A stretch of 64,000 nt of DNA from assembly GCF_011759375.1 (NCBI RefSeq), contig NZ_JAARML010000001.1, positions 1,116,001 to 1,180,000 of the forward strand. Reading direction: 5' to 3'. The notes below the pieces were generated by a model that was given only the letters and a program-made list of their open reading frames with translations, did not search any database and was not told the DNA's origin. The DNA is from Paraflavitalea devenefica. Its GTDB lineage: Bacteria; Bacteroidota; Bacteroidia; Chitinophagales; Chitinophagaceae. Each line of letters opens with the position of its first letter. The first letter of the stretch is position 1. Below, piece by piece: positions 1 through 8,463 of the stretch. The position numbers were made by a program, and so were the translations under genes.

Positions 1-2629
1 CTTTGTTGTTAAGGGTGGTAATATTGCCGCTAATAGTATATCCGACCTTGTTATACAGTTTGTCGCTCCAGGATGCGGATGCTTCTATGCCGTTGTTTTG
101 CACCTCTCCTGCATTGGTGATGCCAGGTTTAGTTCCCCCAATACCCGGGAATATGGTCAATAAATTCTTGGTCAGCTTATTAAAATAATTTGCCTCCACG
201 CGCAGCCTGTTCTTCAGTGTTGTAAATTCAACGCCGCCTTCTATCGAAGTAACCGTTTCCCATTTTAAATTCGGGTCAGCTAAATAGGCCGGCGTATAAG
301 CAGGGATCAGGTTACCTCCAAATACAGCAGTCGCACCGCTTATTAATTGCGGATAAAATGGATAATGTACATCCACATATTGGTTCCCCAATACGCCCCA
401 GGAAGCTTTTACTTTCAGGTAGTCGAATATCTTCTGGTCCGCCATGAAATCTTCGCGGCTCATTTCCCAGGCAGCTCCTACAGCAATAAAGTTCTGGTAC
501 CTGTTATCTGGAGAGATCTCTGAAGAACCGTCCCTGCGGAAAGAAGCATTCAGCATGTACTTTCCCTTATAGTTATACAGCGCCCTGAATAACATGGACA
601 CGGTGGCCTGCTCCCATTGCAGGGGTTTTGGATTGCCAAATATGTCATCACCAGGAGATATGCCTGAAACCCTGGAAGCGGCGTCGCCAAAGAAGTTATC
701 CAGGTACCAGAACCGCTTGTCATAAGGTATGGGCGTTCCATTGGCTGGCTGCTTTACCCGGCCATTTGTTTCCGAATAGCTGCTAAAGTAGGTGGTGAAA
801 CCTCCCATGGCTGTTAAAGAATGATCACCAAAATTCTTTTTGAAGGTCAGCAGGTATTCCTGCTGGTATTTGGAAAACTTATTTTCCTTTTGATATACTT
901 CTGACTGCGTAAATCCGGCGTAAGGAGCCACAGAGGTATCTTCTGCACCGTATACATTGATGATAGGCGTGTATTTCCGCTGATCATTAAAGCCGAGGTC
1001 GCCATAGAAAGTAGCCCTGAATGTTAAATAACGCAGGAAGTTTATTTCAGCAAAAACACTTCCGATCGCCCTGTATTCCCTGGAAATATCGGTGTATTTA
1101 TAAGCATCTATCAGCAGGGGATTCCCGATCTGAGGGCCGCCGATCTCATTGGGCAACTTGTTATAAACACCGTACTCTGTATTAAACGGCTCTACAATCG
1201 GCGTTGCATTAACGGCTGCCGAATAATCATGCAGTTGAGGCAGGCTTGCCCTGTAACCATTTAAACTAAATCCAACTTTGATCGCTTTTGATATTCTTAG
1301 TTCGTCGCTTATGTTCAACAGGATCTTATCCAGCTTTTCGTATTTGATCAATCCCTCTTCCCGGATATAACCGATGCCCATGTAAAACTTATTCTTCTCT
1401 GTACCGCTGCTGATGCTGAGGTTATTGGAGGTGATGATGGGATTATCTTTTGAGATCAGGTCAATCCAGTCTGAGTTGCCGGTAAACCTATCATAATAAG
1501 CGAAAGGCGCCGTTCCCTGTAAAGACCGCTGCTCATTAAAGAGTGTTTTAAATCCATTGGCATCTGTAAGCTCAATCTTATCTACTATTTTCTTGAAGCC
1601 TATAGAAGAGTTAAGATTAATAGTAGTTACACCGGTCTTTGCCTTTTTGGTAGTAACGATGATCACACCATTGGCACCGCGGACCCCAAAGATGGCCAGG
1701 GAGGAAGGGTCTTTTAAAACTTCTATGGATTCTATGTCGGAAGGATTAATAAAGTTGATATTATCATTCAACAGTCCATCTACCACATACAGCGGTTTTG
1801 TTTGAAAGCGGCTGATGGTACCCCGTATCCTTATATCCGGCTCTTGTCCGGGCCTGCCATTGTTTACCACAGAAAGACCCGACACCTTACCCTGCAGGGA
1901 GGCTACGGGGTTGGTATTGGGCTTATCGGCCACTTCTTTACCCGCTACTTTAACAATAGAACCGGCGAGGTCTCTTTTACTGGCAGTACCATAACCAATG
2001 ACCACTACCTGTTCCAACTGGGCATTGGATGATTTCAACTCTACATTGATCACCGTTTGTCCCGCGACCGCAATTTCCTGGGAAATATATCCCACAGCAG
2101 AGAAAATAAGGGTGGCATTGTCGGGCACGGTGATGGAGAAGGCCCCGGTAGCATCAGTAGAGGTGCCTGCATTACTGCCTTTCACCCGTACCGACGCACC
2201 TGCTATGGCAGTACCGGTAGAGTCGGTAACGCGACCGGTAACCTGGGCGGGCAATATGACGGTGTTCATCTGTTTCAACACTACGAGGTTGGTGTTCAGT
2301 ACCTCATAGGTTAAAGAGGTATTTTGTAGTATCCTGTTTATCACGGATAAAACCTCTTCGTTGACAGCAGTAATAGTTACTTTCTGATCTGAGGGGAGCA
2401 GACTTTGATTGTATAGAAAACGATAGCTGGTCTTTTTTTCAATGGCCGACAGTACTTTTTTAATGTCGGCAGATTGCATGTTTAGGGTGACCCGGGATTG
2501 GGAATAAACACCGGCTGACACATGCAGGCAACTGACCAGGAGAATGGCAACCGTTAATTTCATGATAAATGCAAGCTTTAAAAGGTTAGGCTCCCCGAAG
2601 AAATCGGGAAAAGTCCTTATTTTTTTCAT
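1..2629 (-). CDS. SusC/RagA-family TonB-linked outer-membrane receptor (STN type), partial
   Basis: The reading frame stays open from an ATG at 2629 to the left edge (876 codons seen), so the C-terminus is missing; the family usually has 1000-1150 residues. After a signal segment (second possible ATG at 2563, inside the extended leader typical of the family) come an STN domain (about residues 45-120), a carboxypeptidase-D-like domain with the motif VTGRVTDSTGTAIAGASV, and a TonB plug with VVVIGYG, SLQGKVSGL and IRIRG. The rest reads as alternating beta-barrel sequence. Family members import glycans or other large ligands across the outer membrane with a SusD lipoprotein; a SusD gene would lie beyond the left edge. 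The STN domain and the FecR and sigma genes just upstream indicate trans-envelope signalling control. The substrate cannot be told. Confidence 0.95.
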   Translation of the reverse strand, partial: MKKIRTFPDFFGEPNLLKLAFIMKLTVAILLVSCLHVSAGVYSQSRVTLNMQSADIKKVLSAIEKKTSYRFLYNQSLLPSDQKVTITAVNEEVLSVINRILQNTSLTYEVLNTNLVVLKQMNTVILPAQVTGRVTDSTGTAIAGASVRVKGSNAGTSTDATGAFSITVPDNATLIFSAVGYISQEIAVAGQTVINVELKSSNAQLEQVVVIGYGTASKRDLAGSIVKVAGKEVADKPNTNPVASLQGKVSGLSVVNNGRPGQEPDIRIRGTISRFQTKPLYVVDGLLNDNINFINPSDIESIEVLKDPSSLAIFGVRGANGVIIVTTKKAKTGVTTINLNSSIGFKKIVDKIELTDANGFKTLFNEQRSLQGTAPFAYYDRFTGNSDWIDLISKDNPIITSNNLSISSGTEKNKFYMGIGYIREEGLIKYEKLDKILLNISDELRISKAIKVGFSLNGYRASLPQLHDYSAAVNATPIVEPFNTEYGVYNKLPNEIGGPQIGNPLLIDAYKYTDISREYRAIGSVFAEINFLRYLTFRATFYGDLGFNDQRKYTPIINVYGAEDTSVAPYAGFTQSEVYQKENKFSKYQQEYLLTFKKNFGDHSLTAMGGFTTYFSSYSETNGRVKQPANGTPIPYDKRFWYLDNFFGDAASRVSGISPGDDIFGNPKPLQWEQATVSMLFRALYNYKGKYMLNASFRRDGSSEISPDNRYQNFIAVGAAWEMSREDFMADQKIFDYLKVKASWGVLGNQYVDVHYPFYPQLISGATAVFGGNLIPAYTPAYLADPNLKWETVTSIEGGVEFTTLKNRLRVEANYFNKLTKNLLTIFPGIGGTKPGITNAGEVQNNGIEASASWSDKLYNKVGYTISGNITTLNNK

Positions 2630-2812
2630 ACTTTAAGCATTGAAAAGGGTTATTAAATGGTACCTGCAACTTTCCGAGGGTTGTTAGCATACCGAGACTT
2701 TTTTCAATCACAAACGGGATTCCGCGCCAACGGAGTCCTGTTTGCTTTTATGCAGTTTTCTTATGTACTGTTGATCGGGAGCATTGGCAGCGTTGTTTTT
2801 CGTTAGTAATTG

Positions 2813-3943
2813 TTATCGGGATATGATAATTGTTTTGCCCTGAAATGTATAATTGAATGTATTGGCGTTGACAGTAGCGGTTATTTTGAGCGCCCGCATC
2901 GCATCTTCTATCGTTTCGCTCTCAAATGCCCCGGTAAAGCGCATCGTGGCCGTTTTCTCTTCTTTAAAAATGATGGACACGCCATACCAGCGTTCCATTT
3001 TCAGCGCGAGGTCTTTGAAAGCTTCATCTTCAAATACCAGCTTATTATCGAGCCAGGAAGTTTCTACAATGGAGCTATCCTCTTTCTGATAGGTCAGGTG
3101 CTTTATAGCCACCAGGGGTTCCAGGCTTGCTTTTTGTGAGCGGGGGCCATTGCTCACAGACAGGAAAGTATCCCTGTTGGCGACTACTATTTTTTCATTG
3201 GGTTTGAGGATGATCTTTTCCAATGGCCTGTCTTTCAGCGATACTTCAATACTACCATGAATGAGGGCGGCTTCGGTGGCCTTGTCATTGGGATATGACT
3301 TCACATTAAACCGTGTGCCGAGTACTTTTACATCCATTTTTTCCGTGTGAATGATGAAAGGTTTCTTTTCGTTCCTCACTACATCAAAGTATCCCTCACC
3401 GGTGAGCGTTACTTCACGCCTGGAGCCGTTAAATTCTTTATCATAGGTAAGTTTGCTGCCGGCATTGAGCCATACATGGGTGCCATCAGGCAGTTGCACG
3501 CGGGTCCTGGAGCCCTGCCGGGTGATGATCTCACTGGGCGGGCTTTTTTCGGCCAAGGCAGTCATTTTTGTGGACGCAGGAGACTTCCACCAATAAAAAA
3601 AACATGCCACAGCGATCATGGTTACGCCTGCCGCTGCTAACAGCACGGACCGGCGCCTGGAAGGTTTACGCGATCCTTCCAGTAATAAGGCATTATCATC
3701 CGGCGCCTGACCGATCGGGATACCCATTTCCTGCATACGGGCAATATGTTGCCGGTAACTGGTATCCAGGGATGCCTGGTCCTGTGACTGCGCCTGATAT
3801 TGCCACAGGTCGGCAATGGTCTGGATAGAGACATGTAAGTCAGGATGGGTACGTAATAGCTGTTCCAGTTCCCCCAATTCTTCTTCAGAGGCTTCGCCCG
3901 CGAGTTTCCGCGCCATCAATTCCCAAATTCGTTCAGTAGACAT
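2813..3943 (-). CDS. FecR-family anti-sigma factor
   Basis: 376 residues. The cytoplasmic N-terminus resembles other FecR proteins (WELMARKLAGEASEEELGEL). One membrane span lies near residues 98-116 (LLAAAGVTMIAVACFFYWW). The periplasmic FecR domain follows (about 140-240, with RVQLPDGTHVWLNAGSKL and VKVLGTRFNVKSY), then a C-terminal DUF4974 domain (about 300-376) of the kind that contacts the STN domain of SusC receptors. Known role of the family: it holds the paired ECF sigma factor inactive until the receptor signals. It lies between the sigma gene (394 bp upstream) and the SusC gene (183 bp downstream), all on the minus strand. The 394-bp gap from the sigma gene is longer than usual and holds a repeat array. 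Confidence 0.95.
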   Translation of the reverse strand: MSTERIWELMARKLAGEASEEELGELEQLLRTHPDLHVSIQTIADLWQYQAQSQDQASLDTSYRQHIARMQEMGIPIGQAPDDNALLLEGSRKPSRRRSVLLAAAGVTMIAVACFFYWWKSPASTKMTALAEKSPPSEIITRQGSRTRVQLPDGTHVWLNAGSKLTYDKEFNGSRREVTLTGEGYFDVVRNEKKPFIIHTEKMDVKVLGTRFNVKSYPNDKATEAALIHGSIEVSLKDRPLEKIILKPNEKIVVANRDTFLSVSNGPRSQKASLEPLVAIKHLTYQKEDSSIVETSWLDNKLVFEDEAFKDLALKMERWYGVSIIFKEEKTATMRFTGAFESETIEDAMRALKITATVNANTFNYTFQGKTIIISR

Positions 3944-4123
3944 AAGGCGGTTGGTTGCTTGTCGGTTTTTTAGTTGTTATCTAATTAAGGAGCCGGGATT
4001 TGGGAGAATCCCCTAAAAGGCGGGGAAAAAAAATTTAAGCGGGATAAGTTTGGCAGGGAACACCCCGAACGGGAGGGAAGGCGGGCACCCCGGTGGGCGG
4101 GGGTATGTCACAGTATGCTCAAC

Positions 4124-4257
4124 GAAGTGCCTGGGAATGGTCAGGGAATGGTCTAAGAGTGGTCAGGGAATGGTACAGCCTTAGTACTATCTTGGAGCTA
4201 TTCCAGAACTATCTCAGCGCTATCTCAGACCATTCTCTGAGCATTCAACTACCTTAT
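4124..4257. repeat. Inverted pair of degenerate 11-nt tandem repeat arrays
   Basis: This is the main content of the 394-bp gap between the sigma and FecR genes. Four units start every 11 nt at 4135, 4146, 4157 and 4168 (GAATGGTCAGG, GAATGGTCTAA, GAGTGGTCAGG, GAATGGTACAG); a weaker unit starts at 4124. After a 2-nt break, units at 4181, 4192, 4203, 4214, 4225 and 4236 carry the same motif on the other strand (reverse complements GATAGTACTAA, AATAGCTCCAA, GATAGTTCTGG, GATAGCGCTGA, GAATGGTCTGA, GAATGCTCAGA). The best inverted match is 4141-4154 with 4227-4240 (13 of 14). The period is about one DNA helical turn. A similar structure lies at 34161-34282. No gene is supported here. Confidence 0.8.
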
Positions 4258-4337
4258 GTGCCGGCTTTCCTCCGACTATGCACCGAGGTAAAGGCGCACT
4301 TACTAAGGGTTGGCAGGTGAGAGGATGACCATTAAGA

Positions 4338-4910
4338 TCAGAAGCGGATGACCTTTTTCAGGTTCACATTGATGGCTTTGCCAATTTTCTGGAGGGCTAT
4401 GGCGAGTTGGTTATCAATGGTTTTGACAGAAATGCCGAGGATTTCGGCCACTTCCTTGTACCGGAGGCCGTCTTCCTTGATGAGTTTAAACACCAGTTTA
4501 CAGCGGGGGGGCAGGTGGCTGATGGCCTGTTCCACGCGGGCCATCATTTCGGCGGTCATCATGAGCTGTTCGGGATTGTTGTACTGGCTTTCGAGCTCTA
4601 CATGGAGCTCGTCAATGGTGATGGCTACCTGTTTTTGCTGTTTAAGCAGGTATTTGAGGGCTGCATTTTTGGTGCTTATATAGAGGTATACTTTCAGGTT
4701 ATTGATCTCTTCGAGGGTGGCCCGCCGCTGCCAGATGCTGATAAAGACGTCGGAGACGATTTCCTCGGCCATTTCATTGGAATGGCAAAAGGTATTGGCA
4801 AACCGGAGCAGGGGTTTATAAAACAGGCAGAACAGCTCTTTATAAGCAGCTTCGTCGTCGTAGAGGGCTATACGACGCTGGATTTCCCTGATGTATGCAA
4901 GCTTAGACAT
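4338..4910 (-). CDS. RNA polymerase ECF-type sigma-70 factor
   Basis: 190 residues, the usual ECF length. Region 2 lies at about residues 25-65 (FCLFYKPLLRFANTFCH, EEIVSDVFISIWQRR). Region 4 lies at about 125-180 with a helix-turn-helix (LPPRCKLVFKLIKEDGLRYK, EVAEILGISVKTIDNQLAIA). It belongs to the Bacteroidota family-1 group of ECF sigma factors that pair with FecR and SusC. It is first in the minus-strand triad with FecR and the SusC receptor, so it probably transcribes that receptor locus when the receptor signals. The next gene upstream is divergent (tRNA at 5089). Confidence 0.95.
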   Translation of the reverse strand: MSKLAYIREIQRRIALYDDEAAYKELFCLFYKPLLRFANTFCHSNEMAEEIVSDVFISIWQRRATLEEINNLKVYLYISTKNAALKYLLKQQKQVAITIDELHVELESQYNNPEQLMMTAEMMARVEQAISHLPPRCKLVFKLIKEDGLRYKEVAEILGISVKTIDNQLAIALQKIGKAINVNLKKVIRF

Positions 4911-5012
4911 AGCAACCGCTATTTAAAGACTACCTGTTTCGCAGTATCGCTGCCTACACAAGGTAAATCAAAAAATAAAGCAGATTTCTTCCCCATAGTT
5001 ACTGAATTTCTC

Positions 5013-5020
5013 TAATTTTG
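5013..5020 (+). promoter_or_regulatory. Candidate -7 element for the tRNA(CAU)
   Basis: TAATTTTG matches the Bacteroidota -7 consensus TAnnTTTG. It lies about 69 nt before the tRNA, comparable to the arrangement before tRNA-Asn further right. No clear -33 TTTG was seen, so this is only a candidate. Confidence 0.35.
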
Positions 5021-5088
5021 CCACTCGCCGGAAATACCGGTTATTGCAGGATAGTTCTTTTATTCATAATATTTGCCTCGTAAGAGGA

Positions 5089-5162
5089 GGGCCCTTAGCT
5101 CAGTCGGTTAGAGCACCTGACTCATAATCAGGGGGTCGTTGGTTCGATACCAACAGGGCCCA
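5089..5162 (+). tRNA. tRNA with CAU anticodon (Met elongator or Ile2)
   Basis: A full cloverleaf can be drawn. Acceptor GGGCCCT pairs with AGGGCCC (discriminator A at 5162), the D arm contains TAGCTCAGTCGGTTAGAGCA, the anticodon stem is CCTGA/TCAGG around a CTCATAA loop, and the T arm is TTGGTTCGATACCAA. The anticodon is CAU. The acceptor and the ACTCATAATC stretch resemble tRNA-Ile2, whose C34 is changed to lysidine by TilS, but an elongator Met tRNA cannot be excluded from sequence alone. CCA is not encoded. Confidence 0.93.
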
Positions 5163-5174
5163 CACTGCTACAAA

Positions 5175-5203
5175 GCCCATGGCATATGCTATGGGCATTT
5201 TTT
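5175..5203 (+). terminator. Rho-independent terminator after tRNA(CAU)
   Basis: GCCCAT at 5175-5180 pairs with ATGGGC at 5191-5196, the central part pairs further, and a run of T follows. It starts 12 nt after the tRNA end. Confidence 0.8.
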
Positions 5204-5214
5204 TAACCTTAACC

Positions 5215-5243
5215 TTTCATTAACCACTGGTAGGATACATTTG
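5215..5243 (+). promoter_or_regulatory. Promoter of the outer-membrane barrel gene
   Basis: The -7 box TACATTTG at 5236-5243 matches TAnnTTTG. A TTTC at 5215-5218 sits 17 nt upstream in the -33 position. The gene starts at 5264. Confidence 0.5.
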
Positions 5244-5263
5244 ACCAATTATTTATTCTCGGT

Positions 5264-6016
5264 ATGAAAAAAATCCTGACGCTTTTTATTGCCCTGGCCT
5301 CTATGACTGCTGTTATGGCCCAGGACTCCACAACTACTGCCGCGCCCGCCAAAAAGAAGAAAAGGGACTGGAGTAAAGTGAGCCTTTCCAACCGGCCAAA
5401 CGACCATTTTATGCTGCAGTTGGGATACAATGGCTGGTCACAAATACCAGATACGATCAATACAAAAGGTCTTTCCCGCAGCTTCAACATGTATTTCATG
5501 TTCGACCTGCCCTTTAAGACCGATCCCCGCTTCAGCGTAGGTATTGGCGCTGGTATAGGCTCTGACAATATGTATTTGGACAAGATGGAGATTGATATTA
5601 CCGGCCGAAGGGCCAATGAGCTTGGCTTCAGGGACATGTCGGATACCAACCATTTTAAGAAGTATAAACTGAACACGACTTTCCTGGAAGCACCGGTTGA
5701 GCTGCGTTTTGTTGCCAATCCTGAAAATTCGAACAGAAGCTGGAAGATTGCCATTGGCGGTAAGGTGGGCACACTGCTGAGCGCTCATGTGAAAGGGAAG
5801 ACTTTACAGAGCAGCAGCGGCAATACCATCAACGCTTATACGATGAAAGAGAAATCCAAGCGCTATTTCAACGGTACCCGCCTGAGTGTTACCGGCCGGA
5901 TAGGCTATGGCGCCCTGGGCCTCTATGGCAGCTACCAGGTGAATGCCTTTGTAAAAGAGGGTTATGGCCCCGATGTTCGGCCTTTCCAGATTGGCCTGAC
6001 CTTGAGCGGATTGTAA
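5264..6016 (+). CDS. Outer-membrane beta-barrel protein
   Basis: 250 residues. A cleavable signal peptide (MKKILTLFIALASMTAVMAQ) is followed by a Lys-rich linker (PAKKKKRDW) and then alternating hydrophobic/polar strands rich in glycine and aromatics, such as HFMLQLGYNGW, FSVGIGAGIG, ALGLYGSYQVNAF and PFQIGLTLSGL at the very end. This is the pattern of the small Bacteroidota porin-like barrel family (OMP_b-brl type). It is probably an outer-membrane protein of unknown function. It is a single gene with its own promoter and terminator. Confidence 0.85.
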   Translation: MKKILTLFIALASMTAVMAQDSTTTAAPAKKKKRDWSKVSLSNRPNDHFMLQLGYNGWSQIPDTINTKGLSRSFNMYFMFDLPFKTDPRFSVGIGAGIGSDNMYLDKMEIDITGRRANELGFRDMSDTNHFKKYKLNTTFLEAPVELRFVANPENSNRSWKIAIGGKVGTLLSAHVKGKTLQSSSGNTINAYTMKEKSKRYFNGTRLSVTGRIGYGALGLYGSYQVNAFVKEGYGPDVRPFQIGLTLSGL

Positions 6017-6070
6017 AAGCGCCGGAAAACCGGAAGATTTCGCTGCACACACATAACTTAATATATTTAA

Positions 6071-6099
6071 AGGGAACAGTGAAAGCTGTTTCCTTTTTT
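6071..6099 (+). terminator. Rho-independent terminator
   Basis: GGGAACAG pairs with CTGTTTCC (one G-U pair) around a TGAAAG loop, followed by TTTTTT. It lies 55 nt after the barrel-protein stop and before hflX. Confidence 0.8.
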
Positions 6100-6133
6100 G
6101 TTTTCAGGACAAGTCGCCAGCCATTATAATGGC

Positions 6134-6141
6134 TATTTTTG
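6134..6141 (+). promoter_or_regulatory. -7 promoter element of hflX
   Basis: TATTTTTG matches TAnnTTTG exactly and lies 20 nt before the TTG start, which implies a very short leader. A good -33 box is not visible. Confidence 0.45.
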
Positions 6142-6160
6142 CACACAAATATTTTAATCG

Positions 6161-7348
6161 TTGCTAGAGAACAAGAACATTATTCAGAAAGAGGAGAAAG
6201 CAGTATTGGCCGGACTGGTCTATAAAACCCAGACGGAAGAACAGGTGAAAGAGTACCTGGAAGAGCTGGCCTTCCTGGCCGAAACAGCCGGCGCCACGGC
6301 TGTTAAACGCTATATACAGAAGCTGCCCCATCCCGACAGCAAGACTTTCCTCGGAAAAGGGAAACTGGAAGAGATCAAGAATTTTGTTACCGGGCGTGAT
6401 ATTAACCTGATCATTTTTGATGATGAGCTTACGGGCTCGCAAATCACGAATATTGAAAAGGCACTCGGCATTAAGGTGATTGACCGGTCGGACCTGATCC
6501 TGGACATTTTTGCCCGCCGGGCCAAAACAGCCCAGGCGAAAACACAGGTGGAACTGGCGCAATACCAATACCTGCTGCCCCGCCTGAAAGGGATGTGGAA
6601 ACACCTGGAGCGTCTTGGTGGTGGTATTGGTACCAGGGGACCCGGTGAAACGGAAATTGAAACGGACCGCCGGATCGTAAAGGACAAGATCGCCCTGCTG
6701 CGGAGGCGGCTGAGCGAAATAGACAAACAGGCTTTTGTACAGCGCAAAGACCGGGGAGAGTTCATACGGGTATCTCTGGTGGGGTATACGAATGTGGGCA
6801 AGTCGACCATTATGAACCTGCTCAGCAAGAGCGATGTATTTGCCGAAAATAAATTGTTTGCCACCCTCGAAACGACCACCCGCAAGGTGGTGTTTGAAAC
6901 CACGCCCTTTCTGCTGAGTGATACGGTTGGCTTTATCCGTAAACTGCCGCACCACCTGGTGGAAAGCTTTAAAAGCACCCTGGATGAGGTGCGCGAAGCA
7001 GATATCCTGCTGCATGTGGTGGATATTTCCCATCCTCAATACGAAGACCAGATCGGCGTTGTAAATTCTACCTTACAGGAGCTGGGCGCTTATGATAAAC
7101 CGGTGATCACCATTTTCAATAAGATGGACCTGTATGAGAAAAATACTTTTGATCCCTGGCTGGAAGATGAGGTGAAGGTAGAGATCGTTAAGGAACTAAA
7201 AGAGCGTTGGGAAAATACCCTGCAGGGCAATTGTGTTTTCATTTCGGCACTGGAGAGAAGAAACATGGAAGAGCTGCGGACCACGATCCTGAACAAGGTG
7301 AAGGAATTGTACCAGATAAGGTACCCTTATAAGACTACGTATTTATGA
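6161..7348 (+). CDS. hflX: GTPase HflX (ribosome-splitting factor)
   Basis: 395 residues, normal for HflX. The N-terminal HflX domain (to about residue 190) ends in the glycine-rich GGIGTRGPGETEIETDRR. The G domain has G1 LVGYTNVGKST, G3 DTVGFIRKLPHHLVESF and G4 NKMD. HflX binds the 50S subunit and splits stalled or idle ribosomes in the cytoplasm, mainly under heat or antibiotic stress. The start is TTG at 6161: a TAA lies in frame just before it at 6155-6157, and no ATG occurs in frame until well into the conserved domain. Rieske-type and phosphatase genes follow on the same strand. Confidence 0.97.
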   Translation: MLENKNIIQKEEKAVLAGLVYKTQTEEQVKEYLEELAFLAETAGATAVKRYIQKLPHPDSKTFLGKGKLEEIKNFVTGRDINLIIFDDELTGSQITNIEKALGIKVIDRSDLILDIFARRAKTAQAKTQVELAQYQYLLPRLKGMWKHLERLGGGIGTRGPGETEIETDRRIVKDKIALLRRRLSEIDKQAFVQRKDRGEFIRVSLVGYTNVGKSTIMNLLSKSDVFAENKLFATLETTTRKVVFETTPFLLSDTVGFIRKLPHHLVESFKSTLDEVREADILLHVVDISHPQYEDQIGVVNSTLQELGAYDKPVITIFNKMDLYEKNTFDPWLEDEVKVEIVKELKERWENTLQGNCVFISALERRNMEELRTTILNKVKELYQIRYPYKTTYL

Positions 7349-7361
7349 TTCATACCTGAGC

Positions 7362-7718
7362 ATGGTGGAGAAAAAATACAACTGGCATAAAATTGCGGAG
7401 AGTGAGGCGGAACTGGTGATGAGTGATCATCATATTGCCGTAGCAGAAGTGAAAGGAAAAAAGATCTGCATCGGCAAACATCAGCAGGAATGGTTTGGCT
7501 TTGCCTATAAATGTCCACATGCAGGTGGTATTTTAGCAGATGGCTATATTGATGCAGCGGGCAATGTGGTATGCCCGCTGCACCGTTATAAATTCAGTCT
7601 GAAGAACGGCCGCAATACCAGCGGTGAAGGATATTATCTCAAAACATATCCCATTGAACAGCGCGAAGATGGTTTGTTTATCGGTCTCCCCGATCAGGGC
7701 TTGTTCAATCTGTGGTGA
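7362..7718 (+). CDS. Rieske [2Fe-2S] domain protein
   Basis: 118 residues forming a single Rieske domain. The cluster ligands are visible as C51-P-H53 and C71-P-L-H74, with the usual spacing. There is no signal peptide or membrane span, so it is probably a cytoplasmic ferredoxin of the kind that feeds oxygenases or nitrite-reductase-like enzymes, but no such partner is nearby. It starts 14 nt after the hflX stop and may be co-transcribed with it. Confidence 0.93.
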   Translation: MVEKKYNWHKIAESEAELVMSDHHIAVAEVKGKKICIGKHQQEWFGFAYKCPHAGGILADGYIDAAGNVVCPLHRYKFSLKNGRNTSGEGYYLKTYPIEQREDGLFIGLPDQGLFNLW

Positions 7719-7860
7719 GTTCTGTGCTACATTAACCCAGCGTTACCTTATTGCTATCTTTCCTCATTACCAACGGCCTTTAACTGCACCTTAATTTACC
7801 GGTGACATTCTGTTAATACATATACCTGATTTTTGAAGTGCTCATCACAAAAACAGGTCT

Positions 7861-8463
7861 ATGAGTTTCTGGGAGATCCTTGAGGCTATTGATAAAAACG
7901 TTTTCACCTTTATAAACGTTGCCGCATCCGCACCCTGGCTCGACGGATTTATGAAATTGCTTCGCAATGCTCCTGTCTGGATACCACTCTATGCTTTTAT
8001 GGTTTATTGGGTGATACGATTTGGCAGGCCTTACGCCTGGCAATTCATATTGTTAACCATTATCACTTTCGCCTTTAATGATTTCGTGAGCGCCAAGGTG
8101 CTGAAACCGTGGATTGAGCGGCCAAGACCTTGTTATGACGCTGAGTTGTCATTGGTGATGCGTAACCTGGTAGGTTGCGGAGGGCGGTATGGGTTTCCTT
8201 CTTCACATGCAGCCAATCATTTTGGACTGGCTATGTTCTGGTTTTATAGTATTCAGCTCATCCGTGGTCAACGATGGCATTGGTTATGGGGATGGGCCTT
8301 TATGATCGGCTATGCACAGGTGTATGTAGGCAAGCATTATCCTTTGGATATTGTGGGAGGCGCTGTTATGGGCATCATCAGCGGGGGACTGCTGGCCAGG
8401 TTGTTCCAGGTGTGGTGTTTTCCGCAAAGCTTTACTACCTTCCGTTTCCAATCTAATCAATGA
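7861..8463 (+). CDS. PAP2-family membrane phosphatase
   Basis: 200 residues with several membrane spans. The three PAP2 motifs are present: KVLKPWIERPRP (K-x6-RP), FPSSHAANHF (PSxH), and YVGKHYPLDIVGG (H-x3-D). Enzymes of this family dephosphorylate lipid phosphates such as undecaprenyl pyrophosphate or phosphatidic acid. The stop overlaps the start of the next gene, a GT39 glycosyltransferase that should use a polyprenyl-phosphate sugar donor, so a role in polyprenyl-phosphate recycling or lipid A modification is a reasonable inference. Confidence 0.93.
   Translation: MSFWEILEAIDKNVFTFINVAASAPWLDGFMKLLRNAPVWIPLYAFMVYWVIRFGRPYAWQFILLTIITFAFNDFVSAKVLKPWIERPRPCYDAELSLVMRNLVGCGGRYGFPSSHAANHFGLAMFWFYSIQLIRGQRWHWLWGWAFMIGYAQVYVGKHYPLDIVGGAVMGIISGGLLARLFQVWCFPQSFTTFRFQSNQ

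Noticed and set aside
4124-4257. CRISPR array
   Set aside because: Units are 11 nt, without spacers, vary freely and turn strand midway; no cas genes occur in the window. The same holds for 34161-34282.
4093-4320. Plus-strand frame of 75 codons over the first 11-nt array
   Set aside because: The frame simply reads through the repeats; no protein-like sequence and no matching array product elsewhere.
4407-5015. Plus-strand frame of 202 codons opposite the sigma factor
   Set aside because: It covers the sigma gene in antisense; the sigma factor has clear conserved regions, this frame has none.
6164-7039. Minus-strand frame of 291 codons opposite hflX
   Set aside because: Antisense to a highly conserved gene and without any protein-like motif.
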